Assembly (NCBI RefSeq): GCF_039524395.1
Contig: NZ_BAAAGO010000012.1
Reading direction: 5' to 3' (one strand)
DNA from: Micropruina glycogenica
GTDB lineage: Bacteria > Actinomycetota > Actinomycetes > Propionibacteriales > Propionibacteriaceae
DNA: 64,000 bases
The translations under genes and the position numbers were made by a program. The notes beneath the pieces were generated by a model. The model saw only the letters and a list, made by a program, of their open reading frames with translations. It was not told the DNA's origin and did not search any database. Below, piece by piece: positions 8,925-16,387 of the stretch; position 1 is the stretch's first letter; each line of letters opens with the position of its first letter.

Positions 8925-10760
8925 TCAGGCGGCATCCTGCGAGTACACAAGTGCGCTGTAAGGGGCGATGGTGAAAGCGGCCGACCAGCTTTGCTGATCC
9001 CACGGTTCGTGCTCGGCGTGCAGGTCGCCGGCGTGAACGCAGCCGAAGTCGTGGCCGAAAATCGGGGCGTCGGTGTTGCAGCGCAAGCGCCAGACACCCG
9101 GCCGCGGTAGGCCGACCCGGTAATCGCCGACCACGTGGGCACTCAGGTTGACGGCCACGACCACGTCGTCGCCGGCACCGCCGCGCCACCAGCGGTGATA
9201 CACCAGCAGCTTGCGCTCGCTGTCGACGCGCAGCAGCGCAGTGTGCGCTCCCCTGAGTCCGGCGGTGGTGCCGTTCAGGTTGCGTCGCAGCCCGATCAGC
9301 TGGCTGGCCAGGTGCAGGAACCCCGAATGCCGTTGGGCCTTGTCCCACCGCAGCGGCCTGCGGTCGTCGAACCACCCGTCCTCACAGAACTCCTGACCCT
9401 GAAACAGCAGGGGCATGCCCGCCGAGGTGAGCGTGAGGGCCAGGCCGAGGGCGGCTCGCTTGCGCGACGGCCACGAGTCGGCGGCGCCCGGGTTGATCGT
9501 CTCCGGTACGCGGGCTCGACCGTTGGCGACCTCATCGTGCGACTCGGTGAAAACGACCCGTTCGTGGGGTGCCTGCAGGTAGTGGCCGGTGACCGCCCGG
9601 GCGACCGCAGCCACGTCGCGGTCGGCGTCCCACGGGGTTTCCAGAGCGTGCCGCACGGGGTGCACGAAGTCGGCGTCCCATTGGGAGTGAAAACCCAGCC
9701 CGCCGTGCTCGACCGGCGCGGTGACCAGCGGGTCACGCTGCATGTCTTCGGCGATCAGCAGCTTCCACGGCTGCCGCGAGCGAAGGTCGGTGGTCACCCC
9801 GGCCAGGTAGCGGTGCCCGCCGGCGATGCGGTCCTGCGCACGGTGGGTGCTGCCCCACCGCGACCGCACGTAGTTGGTGCCGTCGAAGCGCAGGCCGTCC
9901 ACGCGGAAATCCTCCAGCCACATCACCGCCGAGTCGCGCAGAAAGTTGCGCACCTCGCGACGGTCGTAGTTGGGCCGGGTCGCGCCCCAGGGCGTGAGGG
10001 CGCGGCGGTCGTTGTAGAAGTACTGGCCTCCGTAGCCCCGGCGGTACGACCCGTCGAAGCGCCAGAGGTCAAGGTCGGTCGGGCCGAGGTGGTTGTGCAC
10101 CACGTCCAGAATCACCGCGATGCCCCGCTCGTGGGCGGCGCGGACGAACCGGGCGAACGCGTGCGGGCCGCCGTAACTGGGTTCGATGGCGAACAGGTGG
10201 GACGGGTTGTAGCCCCAACTGCGCGGCCCGGCGAACCCGAAGGGCGGCATCACTTCGACCGCGTTGACGCCGAGCCGCCGCAGGTGATCGAGCCGGCCGA
10301 TCGCCGAGTCGAAGGTGCCCGGACGGTCGTCCGCTGCGGCGAAGGTGCCCACATGCAGCTCGTAGAGCACCAGGTCGTCCCAGCCCGGCATCTCGAACGG
10401 CTGCCCGCCCCAGTCGATCGCGCGCGGGTCGAACACCACCGCGTCGCCGCGGCTGTGGGTCACCTGCCGGGCGAACGGGTCGATGCGCCACCGGTACGGC
10501 CCACCCCGACGCAGCAGAAACTTGTAGTGCGAGCCGGCGTCGGCCTGCTCGACGAAGACCGACCAGGTGCCGGACCGTGCGTGGTCGGGGGCCATCGGCA
10601 CCCGGCCCTTGGCGTGCCACCCGGAGAAGTCGCCGGTCACGTGCGCCGTGCGGGCGTTCGGCGCCCAGACCCGAAACGTCACCCCGCCGTGGTGGGGCAC
10701 GGCGCCCATGCCAGCGTGCGGTGACGGGGCGATCGGCACGATCCCACTGTACGCACGCAT
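8925..10760 (-). CDS. GH13 alpha-glucan enzyme (branching enzyme / trehalohydrolase type)
   Basis: This 611-aa enzyme has an N-terminal CBM48-like domain (FRVWAPNARTAHVTGDFSGW) followed by a GH13 barrel. GH13 landmarks are VILDVVHNHLGPTDLDLW (region I), DFRVDGLRFDGTNYV (region II, with the nucleophile Asp), LLIAEDMQRDP (acid/base Glu) and VVFTESHDEVANG (region IV). A beta-sandwich C-terminal domain completes it. It acts on alpha-1,4 glucans; branching enzyme and malto-oligosyltrehalose trehalohydrolase are the closest types, and I cannot choose between them. The ATG at 10760 is used; a GTG at 10799 is an alternative. No treY/treS or glg neighbours are present. Confidence 0.8.
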   Translation of the reverse strand: MRAYSGIVPIAPSPHAGMGAVPHHGGVTFRVWAPNARTAHVTGDFSGWHAKGRVPMAPDHARSGTWSVFVEQADAGSHYKFLLRRGGPYRWRIDPFARQVTHSRGDAVVFDPRAIDWGGQPFEMPGWDDLVLYELHVGTFAAADDRPGTFDSAIGRLDHLRRLGVNAVEVMPPFGFAGPRSWGYNPSHLFAIEPSYGGPHAFARFVRAAHERGIAVILDVVHNHLGPTDLDLWRFDGSYRRGYGGQYFYNDRRALTPWGATRPNYDRREVRNFLRDSAVMWLEDFRVDGLRFDGTNYVRSRWGSTHRAQDRIAGGHRYLAGVTTDLRSRQPWKLLIAEDMQRDPLVTAPVEHGGLGFHSQWDADFVHPVRHALETPWDADRDVAAVARAVTGHYLQAPHERVVFTESHDEVANGRARVPETINPGAADSWPSRKRAALGLALTLTSAGMPLLFQGQEFCEDGWFDDRRPLRWDKAQRHSGFLHLASQLIGLRRNLNGTTAGLRGAHTALLRVDSERKLLVYHRWWRGGAGDDVVVAVNLSAHVVGDYRVGLPRPGVWRLRCNTDAPIFGHDFGCVHAGDLHAEHEPWDQQSWSAAFTIAPYSALVYSQDAA

Positions 10761-10878
10761 GCTGGGTTTGGTGTGAGCAGCCTCATGGCGACGTGCCACC
10801 AGCGCGACGATGGTGATGGCAGGAAACTCACCACCCTGATCGTTGACGTCGGCCCCGGTCGATCACCGTGACCGGTTC

Positions 10879-12420
10879 TTACGCGGCGGCCGGCAGCACC
10901 GCGTGCACCCGCCAGAGGTTGCCTCGCCCTGCACCTGTCGGCCCGATCTCGGCATAGCCACCCAACTCTTCGGCACGCACCCCGATCGAGGTGCGTCCCA
11001 TTCCTGCGGTGAGGTTCGTGTCGCCGGCCGGTAGCGGGTTGGTCACCGTCACGGTGACGGCCTGCTGGCCGACGTCGACCGCCACCCGGGCGGTTTCTCC
11101 CGGCGCATGCCGGTCGGCGTTGGTCAATGCCTCGCTGACGATCCGGTACAGCGCCAGCTCGACCGCCGGAGGCAGGCCCACGGTCGTGTCTGGGCACACC
11201 AGGTCCGCCCCCGAGCGTGCGGCCCTGGTGGCGATGGCCCCCCACAGGCCGCGCTGCTCCAGCTCCAGCGGCCACAGCCGATAGACGACCCGACGCAGCT
11301 CTGTCACCGCGACCCGCAGGTCGCTGCGGGCGGCGTCCAGCGAGTCCCTGGCGGCTTCAACGTCGGTGGCCAACAGGTTACGGGCCGCGTCCGCACGCAT
11401 CACGGCGCCGGTGAGCAGCGGACCCAGACCGTCGTGCAGGTCACGGTGCAGGGTGAGCTGTTCCCGCTCCCGTACGTCTGCGAGCGCGGCCCGGGCGGTG
11501 CGAACCTCGGTGAGCAGTGCGCTCTCGCGCGCCAGCAGGCTGAGCGGCAATGCCACCAACTGCAGGGCGGTCCGATCGTCGCGGCGCAACTGTCGCTCAC
11601 CGACCCGCAACGTGATCCGGAACGACAGGTCGTCGGGCGCAGCTGAGCCTTCGGCCGACGCGGGCTGGGTGCGCAGCGGAAGCGTCACGATGACGGAGCC
11701 GGAAGGCGCCGGCGAGACGCCCACCGCGAGGACCCGATCGCCGGCGACCAGCTCGATCCTCGGCAGCCGTAACTCCCGAGCAGCGTCGGTGAGGGCCGAG
11801 GCCACCACCTCGGTGTCGGCGCCGCGCCGATCGCCGACCAGCCAGGCCGTCGCGGCAGGGTCCAGGCGGCCCCCGTACAGGGCCCGGCCGACGGTGCGTC
11901 GCAGCAGCGTCAGCAGCGGTGCATACAGCAGCACCACGGCCACCGCGGTCACGACGTGCACGAGCCGTTCGGCCTGCGGTGGCACGACCGTCAACAGCGC
12001 CGACACCACCGACGCGTAGAGGGCGATCACCACGATCACGGCCAGGGCGTGCAGCGCCAGCGAAGACGACGTCACCAGCACCATCGCGACGACCGCGATC
12101 GTGACCAACGTGCCGACGGCGGCCGCTATCACACCACCGGCCGGCACCACCTCCGGCGGGGCGAAGAAGACCGGAAAGGACGTGACGATGCCCGCCAGCA
12201 AGGCACCCCCGATCGCCAGGCCGGCCCATTCCGACCCGCGCCACGCCGGCACGACGAGAACCACGACCACGACGGCGACCAGCACGGTCAGCACCGCCGC
12301 GGCCACCGCGGTCACCCCGAGCTGACCGGTTGCCGGGTCGGGGCCGATGTCGAGCGCGGGCACCAACGCCACCAGTGAGATCAGCACCGCCAGCACCAGC
12401 CCGATGCGCCGGATGATCAT
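10879..12420 (-). CDS. NarL-type sensor histidine kinase
   Basis: The 513-aa inner-membrane kinase has about five or six hydrophobic segments in residues 1-175. A linker and the HisKA_3 dimerisation motif LHRDLHDGLGPLL (phospho-accepting His near 326) follow. The HATPase domain contains VSEALTNADRHAPGE and the glycine-rich MGRTSIGVRAEELGG. It autophosphorylates and passes phosphate to the response regulator encoded immediately upstream; the start codon overlaps that gene's stop by 4 bp. The signal sensed is unknown. Confidence 0.9.
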   Translation of the reverse strand: MIIRRIGLVLAVLISLVALVPALDIGPDPATGQLGVTAVAAAVLTVLVAVVVVVLVVPAWRGSEWAGLAIGGALLAGIVTSFPVFFAPPEVVPAGGVIAAAVGTLVTIAVVAMVLVTSSSLALHALAVIVVIALYASVVSALLTVVPPQAERLVHVVTAVAVVLLYAPLLTLLRRTVGRALYGGRLDPAATAWLVGDRRGADTEVVASALTDAARELRLPRIELVAGDRVLAVGVSPAPSGSVIVTLPLRTQPASAEGSAAPDDLSFRITLRVGERQLRRDDRTALQLVALPLSLLARESALLTEVRTARAALADVREREQLTLHRDLHDGLGPLLTGAVMRADAARNLLATDVEAARDSLDAARSDLRVAVTELRRVVYRLWPLELEQRGLWGAIATRAARSGADLVCPDTTVGLPPAVELALYRIVSEALTNADRHAPGETARVAVDVGQQAVTVTVTNPLPAGDTNLTAGMGRTSIGVRAEELGGYAEIGPTGAGRGNLWRVHAVLPAAA

Positions 12421-13058
12421 CGCCCGTACCCCGCCTCGCGAGCCCGCACGATCGCCTCGGCGCGGGTGGCGACGCCGAGCTTGAGAAAGATCGACGACAC
12501 GTGGTTGCCCACCGTCTTCGCAGCGATCCCCAGGCCTTGCGCGATCGCAGTGTTGGACGCCCCCTGCGCAATCAGGGTCAGCACGTCGTGCTCTCGCGCG
12601 GTCAACTCAGGCAACGACTCGCCGGCCGGACGGCGGGTGACCCGTCCCAGCACGTGTTCGGCGATCCGCGGGGCCAGCACCGCCGACCCGCCGGCCACCG
12701 TGCGCAGAGCACGCTCGATCTCTTCGGGCTCCGCGCCCTTGAGCAGGTAGCCGCGCGCGCCGGCGGCGAGGGCGTCTGCGACCAGGTCGTCCTCGTCGAA
12801 CATCGTGAGAACCAGCACTGCGGTGCCGGGCAGGTCCCGCCCGATTCGCCGTGCGGCCTCCACGCCGTCCACGTTCGGCATCCGCAGGTCGAGCACCACC
12901 ACGTCGGGACGCGACAGCAGTGCCTCGCGAACCGCCTCGGCGCCGTCCGACGCCTCGCCGACGACCTCGACGTCGGCGAGCGTGCTCAACAGCGCGACCA
13001 GACCGCCACGCACGATCGGGTGATCGTCGGCGACGAGCACGCGAATGGGAGTTGGCAT
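12417..13058 (-). CDS. NarL/LuxR-family response regulator
   Basis: The 213-aa product has a receiver domain with the acidic pocket VLVADDHPIV and phosphorylation site VVVLDLRMPNVDG (Asp near 55), plus a conserved Lys in RGYLLKGAEP. Its C-terminal LuxR helix-turn-helix runs about 148-205 (LTAREHDVLTLIAQG, TVGNHVSSIFLKLGV). It is the DNA-binding partner of the kinase encoded at 10879-12420. The coupled 4-bp overlap places both in one operon. Target genes are not evident. Confidence 0.93.
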   Translation of the reverse strand: MPTPIRVLVADDHPIVRGGLVALLSTLADVEVVGEASDGAEAVREALLSRPDVVVLDLRMPNVDGVEAARRIGRDLPGTAVLVLTMFDEDDLVADALAAGARGYLLKGAEPEEIERALRTVAGGSAVLAPRIAEHVLGRVTRRPAGESLPELTAREHDVLTLIAQGASNTAIAQGLGIAAKTVGNHVSSIFLKLGVATRAEAIVRAREAGYGR

Positions 13059-13376
13059 GGCGGCATTCTCTCCCGCCGGACGGCCGTCGCTGTAGGGGCC
13101 GGCCCCCAGATGAGCCGGGAAGATGTCCGGGCGGTTCCTCTTCGTGCGCGTTGGTTGAGCATGTCAAAACCCGTTGCCACAGGCTCTCGACGGCCCGACA
13201 TGGGTCTCGACAAGCTCGACCGACGGCGTGGGGTGGGCGTCCCGGTTCGGCCGGGCGATCAACCCGACAATCACCCGGCGGATCGCGGTTCAGCCCCCTG
13301 TGTGTGCAACGCCTGCCGCAGCAGGCTCGTTGTCGGGCCGAACGGCGGTCCGACCGAACCTGAGAAGGAGTCAACC
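13059..13376. other. Intergenic region with dispersed repeat
   Basis: No gene is supported in these 318 bases. They contain a copy of the GTCTCGACAAGCTCGACCGA repeat near 13202-13221, shared with the 5.7-kb region, and the divergent promoter region between the response regulator and the next membrane-protein gene. Confidence 0.5.
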
Positions 13377-13802
13377 ATGGCCACCATCAATCCGGCGATG
13401 CCCGCCCTCGCCCCGGCTGTTCCACGCCGTCCCGTCTCGCTGCGGATCGGCCTCGCGCTCGCGGCCGCCTTCACCGTGCTCAACGCCATCCCGGCTGTCT
13501 CGGAGATCGGCCTGGACGGATCCGCGTGGGACATCCTGGTGATCTTCCTCGCCATCTACTGCCCGTTGACGGCGTTGGTGACCCTGGCGCTGGTGCCGCT
13601 GGCCTGGAACGGCCGGCGCCGACCCGCCCAATGGGTGGCGGGCATCCAGGTCGCGTCCATCCTGACCCTGTGGCCGCCGTTCGTCCTGGTGTTCGTCGAC
13701 GGATTGCCGCTGATGGCACCGATCAGCGCGGGCGTCAGCTACCTGCTCGCCCTGGTGGCCGCCTGGCTGATCCTGCGCGGAATGCGCGCCTCCGACTCCT
13801 GA
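13377..13802 (+). CDS. Small integral membrane protein, unknown
   Basis: The 141-aa product begins at an ATG with a GAGAAGGAG ribosome-binding site 6 nt upstream. After a proline-rich N-terminus it has about four predicted membrane helices: LRIGLALAAAFTVLNAIPA, a segment around residues 57-80, one around 90-110, and ISAGVSYLLALVAAWLIL. I do not recognise a family. It is transcribed away from the two-component genes, so regulation by that pair is possible but unproven. Confidence 0.7.
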   Translation: MATINPAMPALAPAVPRRPVSLRIGLALAAAFTVLNAIPAVSEIGLDGSAWDILVIFLAIYCPLTALVTLALVPLAWNGRRRPAQWVAGIQVASILTLWPPFVLVFVDGLPLMAPISAGVSYLLALVAAWLILRGMRASDS

Positions 13803-13914
13803 GGGAAGCCCTGATGGCTCCAGAGCCCGGCCGAGTTGGGCTTCGATCACCACTGACGAGAGGTCGGTGATGGAGGCGGCTCGCTATCATCGCCGTCGTC
13901 TGAAGGAGCCTGCC

Positions 13915-14247
13915 GTGTCATTGAAGAACCATGCCGGTGCGGCGTCCGCCGGCGCCGTGGCGGCCAATGCGGTGCCGCACCTGGCACACGCGGTCATGCG
14001 GCAGCCCTTCCCCACGCCGTTCGCCGATCCGCCGGGACGCGCGGATTCCTCCCCGAGGCTGAACGCGGTGTGGGCGGGCATGAATCTCGCCACTGCTGCC
14101 TGGTTGGTGGCCACGCAACGGCGCCGGCTCGGTCGACCGTCGTTCTGGCTGGTCGCGGGCGTGTCAGGGGTTGCGGCCGCATTCGGTCTCGAGGTGTACT
14201 TCCGAAGCCTCGATCACCACGTGATCCCCCAGCGGTCGTCGCCCTGA
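13915..14247 (+). CDS. Small membrane protein, unknown
   Basis: The 110-aa product starts at GTG 13915 behind GAAGGAGCC. It has a hydrophobic N-terminal stretch (AASAGAVAANAVPHLAHAVM) and two further hydrophobic segments (LNAVWAGMNLATAAWLVATQ, and FWLVAGVSGVAAAFGLEVYF). The sequence RQPFPTPFADPPGRADSSP between them may be a conserved loop. No function is known to me. Confidence 0.6.
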   Translation: MSLKNHAGAASAGAVAANAVPHLAHAVMRQPFPTPFADPPGRADSSPRLNAVWAGMNLATAAWLVATQRRRLGRPSFWLVAGVSGVAAAFGLEVYFRSLDHHVIPQRSSP

Positions 14248-14615
14248 CCTGGTGGGCCCTCCTGGGATCGATCCCAAGACCCGCGGAGCTTGATCGCCGA
14301 AAGGTCGGGCACCAACCGAGCGGCTCATGGGCGCGCCGACGGACAGACCCGCGGCCGCTACTGCACCGCTGGCGCGCTCCTGCGCGAACGGATGCGGAGG
14401 CTCCGCGACCAGCGCGTGGCTTGAAAGGACCCCTACCCGGGGCTCACCTCCGAGATCCCCGCAGAGGCTGCCAACACGGGATCTGGTAGACCGCCCCACG
14501 CAGTGGCCAGGTATGCCTCTGCCCACAGATTCCGGCGTTCGCCGGAATGACGGAGCCCTCGGGGGCACCAGTCCGTTCTAACCCTGAGAAAGGTCTCGAC
14601 TAGCGCGACCGACGA
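14248..14615. other. Intergenic region beside the island
   Basis: No gene is supported here. The region holds a REP-like palindrome at 14526-14552 and a variant of the CTCGACTAGCGCGACC repeat at about 14594-14610. The island's left attachment repeat begins immediately after it. Confidence 0.5.
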
Positions 14616-14661
14616 CTGGTGGGCCCACTGGGAATCGAACCCAGAACCCGCGGATTAAAAG
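14616..14661. repeat. attL: 3' half of tRNA-Lys
   Basis: This 46-bp sequence (CTGGTGGGCCC ... CGGATTAAAAG) is identical to 55130-55175. It covers the tRNA-Lys anticodon loop to the 3' CCA on the minus strand. The 5' half of the tRNA is absent, so it is an attachment-site copy and not a gene. The crossover lies somewhere within this identity block. Confidence 0.93.
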
Positions 14662-14764
14662 CACGCGGAAAACTGGGTTTTGGCTAAGTAACCTACGGTC
14701 GCGTAATCCCCTCGTGCAACAGTCGTGCGACAGAACAGCACCACCGAGGTTGTCGCTGACTGTC

Positions 14765-14784
14765 GACAGATACGACTATCTGTC
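14765..14784. promoter_or_regulatory. Candidate AbiEi operator
   Basis: A perfect inverted repeat GACAGATA-CGAC-TATCTGTC lies just upstream of the abiEi start. The palindrome CTGTCGACAG overlaps its left side (14760-14769). AbiEi antitoxins are known to repress their own operon by binding inverted repeats. The role here is inferred from position and symmetry. Confidence 0.6.
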
Positions 14785-14789
14785 TACAC

Positions 14790-15377
14790 TTGGTTACCAT
14801 CGCTGAGGAGGCCGGGATGAACACGGTGACGACCAAGAACGCCGCCGCCCATGGCACATCGAAGGCCCAACTGGCACGAGGGGTGAGGGCGGGCCGCTAC
14901 GAACGGATAGCGCGCGGGATCTACCAACCCACGGACGCCGAAGCCGGCGACCTGGACTGGATCGAGGCGGCCGCCCGGCGCCCCGATGCGATCGTCTGTC
15001 TGATGTCGGCACTCGCCCATCACGGCCTGACCGACGAGATCCCCGCCACCCTGGACGTCGCGCTCCCCCGCGGCTCCCGCATCCCCGCGACCGCCGGCGC
15101 GATCACGTGGCACCTGTTCGACAAGTCGACCTTCGACATCGGCCGCGAAGAGATCCCGATCCCCGGCACCGACGGACTGACGATCGGCTTGTACAACGCG
15201 GAACGATGTATCGCTGACGCCTATCGCCTTCGTGGCGAACTGGGGTATGAAACGCCGACCGCGGCCCTGCGCGCCTGGCTCGATCGCGGCGGCAAGCCGG
15301 CGGAGTTGATCTCGGTGGCCACCAAACTTCCGCGAGCCAAGTCGCCACTCCTGCAAGCCCTCCAAGCACTGACCTGA
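14790..15377 (+). CDS. abiEi: AbiEi-family antitoxin (type IV toxin-antitoxin)
   Basis: The 195-aa product has the AbiEi winged-helix N-terminus (TIAEEAGMNTVTTKNAAAHG, then LARGVRAGRYERIARGIYQP). A conserved C-terminal antitoxin domain follows with DWIEAAARRPDAIVCLMSAL and TDGLTIGLYNAERCIADAYR. AbiEi counteracts the AbiEii nucleotidyltransferase encoded next and autoregulates the operon. The TTG at 14790 keeps the whole first helix. The ATG at 14817 has a good GAGGAGG site but would truncate the winged helix, so the start is uncertain. Confidence 0.88.
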   Translation: MVTIAEEAGMNTVTTKNAAAHGTSKAQLARGVRAGRYERIARGIYQPTDAEAGDLDWIEAAARRPDAIVCLMSALAHHGLTDEIPATLDVALPRGSRIPATAGAITWHLFDKSTFDIGREEIPIPGTDGLTIGLYNAERCIADAYRLRGELGYETPTAALRAWLDRGGKPAELISVATKLPRAKSPLLQALQALT

Positions 15378-15393
15378 ACGATCGAGTCCCGTG

Positions 15394-16341
15394 ATGCCCG
15401 AGACCCACGAAGGAAACCCCGTGGCCGACGTTAGCGATTCCGCAGACGTCCGACGAACCGAGGGCGCCGGAATCGATCGGCGCACTGCCGTTCGGCGGTC
15501 GAGCGAGCAGGTTTTCAACGAGCTGCAGCGCCTCGCCCGCGCCGAGGGCAGAACCACCGGTGGGCCCGTGGCCACCCAGGCGTATCTCACACGGCACATT
15601 CTCGAGTCGTTCCTGGCGCGACTGGCGATCACCGGGCACGCCAGCCAGTTCGTCCTCAAGGGCGGCCTTCTGATAGGCGCTTACGCAGCTCGAAGGCCCA
15701 CCAAGGATGTGGACAGCAACGCGATTGGTGTTCGCGTCAGTGAGGAATCGCTCACCCGGATCGCACGAGAGGTGGCCGCGCTCGACGTAGCCGATGGTGT
15801 TGTGTTCGATGCCGGCCGGCTCACGCTGGAGACCATCCGTGAGCAGGTGGGCTATCGCGGTATCAGACTGCGGATGCCGGCCACGATCAGTAGCGCCCGG
15901 GGGGAGCTCGCCTGGGACGTCTCCAGTGGCGACCCGATCGTGCCGCCTCCCAGGTTGATCGAGCTTCAACGGGTTCTCGGCGACCCCATTCCGATCTGGT
16001 CCTATGCCCCAGAAACAGCCATCGCGGAGAAGGTCGTCACACTGCTCGAGCGTGGCATCACCTCCACCCGCTGGCGCGACTACGTCGACATCGTCCAACT
16101 CCATCGAGGGCAGCGAACCGATCCCGCGGCTCTGCGTGAGGCTCTGGAGGCGGTGGCTCACTATCGGAATGTGGAGCTGCGTGCGGTCGAGACCGTGGTC
16201 GACGGCTACGGCGCAGCGTCCCAGGTGAAGTGGGCAGCGTGGCGCCGCAAGAACGGTGCGCAGGATCTGTGCGAAGAGCTTCTGGACGACCAGATGAGGC
16301 TCATCGCGCACGCGTTGAACCCAATGCTCACAGCCGACTGA
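15394..16341 (+). CDS. abiEii: AbiEii-family nucleotidyltransferase toxin
   Basis: The 315-aa product carries the AbiEii core: FVLKGGLLIGAYAARRPTKD followed by VDSN, i.e. the KGG...R-x-T-x-D-x-D nucleotidyltransferase motif near residues 90-112. Later family blocks are YAPETAIAEKVVTLLERG and STRWRDYVDIV. AbiEii toxins add nucleotides to tRNA acceptor ends or other targets and cause abortive infection when released from AbiEi. It lies 16 bp after abiEi in one operon. Either of two adjacent ATGs (15391, 15394) may be the start. Confidence 0.9.
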   Translation: MPETHEGNPVADVSDSADVRRTEGAGIDRRTAVRRSSEQVFNELQRLARAEGRTTGGPVATQAYLTRHILESFLARLAITGHASQFVLKGGLLIGAYAARRPTKDVDSNAIGVRVSEESLTRIAREVAALDVADGVVFDAGRLTLETIREQVGYRGIRLRMPATISSARGELAWDVSSGDPIVPPPRLIELQRVLGDPIPIWSYAPETAIAEKVVTLLERGITSTRWRDYVDIVQLHRGQRTDPAALREALEAVAHYRNVELRAVETVVDGYGAASQVKWAAWRRKNGAQDLCEELLDDQMRLIAHALNPMLTAD

Positions 16342-16387
16342 CACATGCCAACGGCCCAGCAGATCACCATGGCACGCGGGCCAGCGC

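Noticed and set aside
9135..10724. 529-codon plus-strand frame opposite the GH13 gene
   Set aside because: It is a shadow frame with no recognisable domain; the minus strand has full GH13 motifs.
14616..14661. A second tRNA-Lys gene
   Set aside because: Only the 3' half is present; the 5' half is missing, so it is an attachment-site copy.
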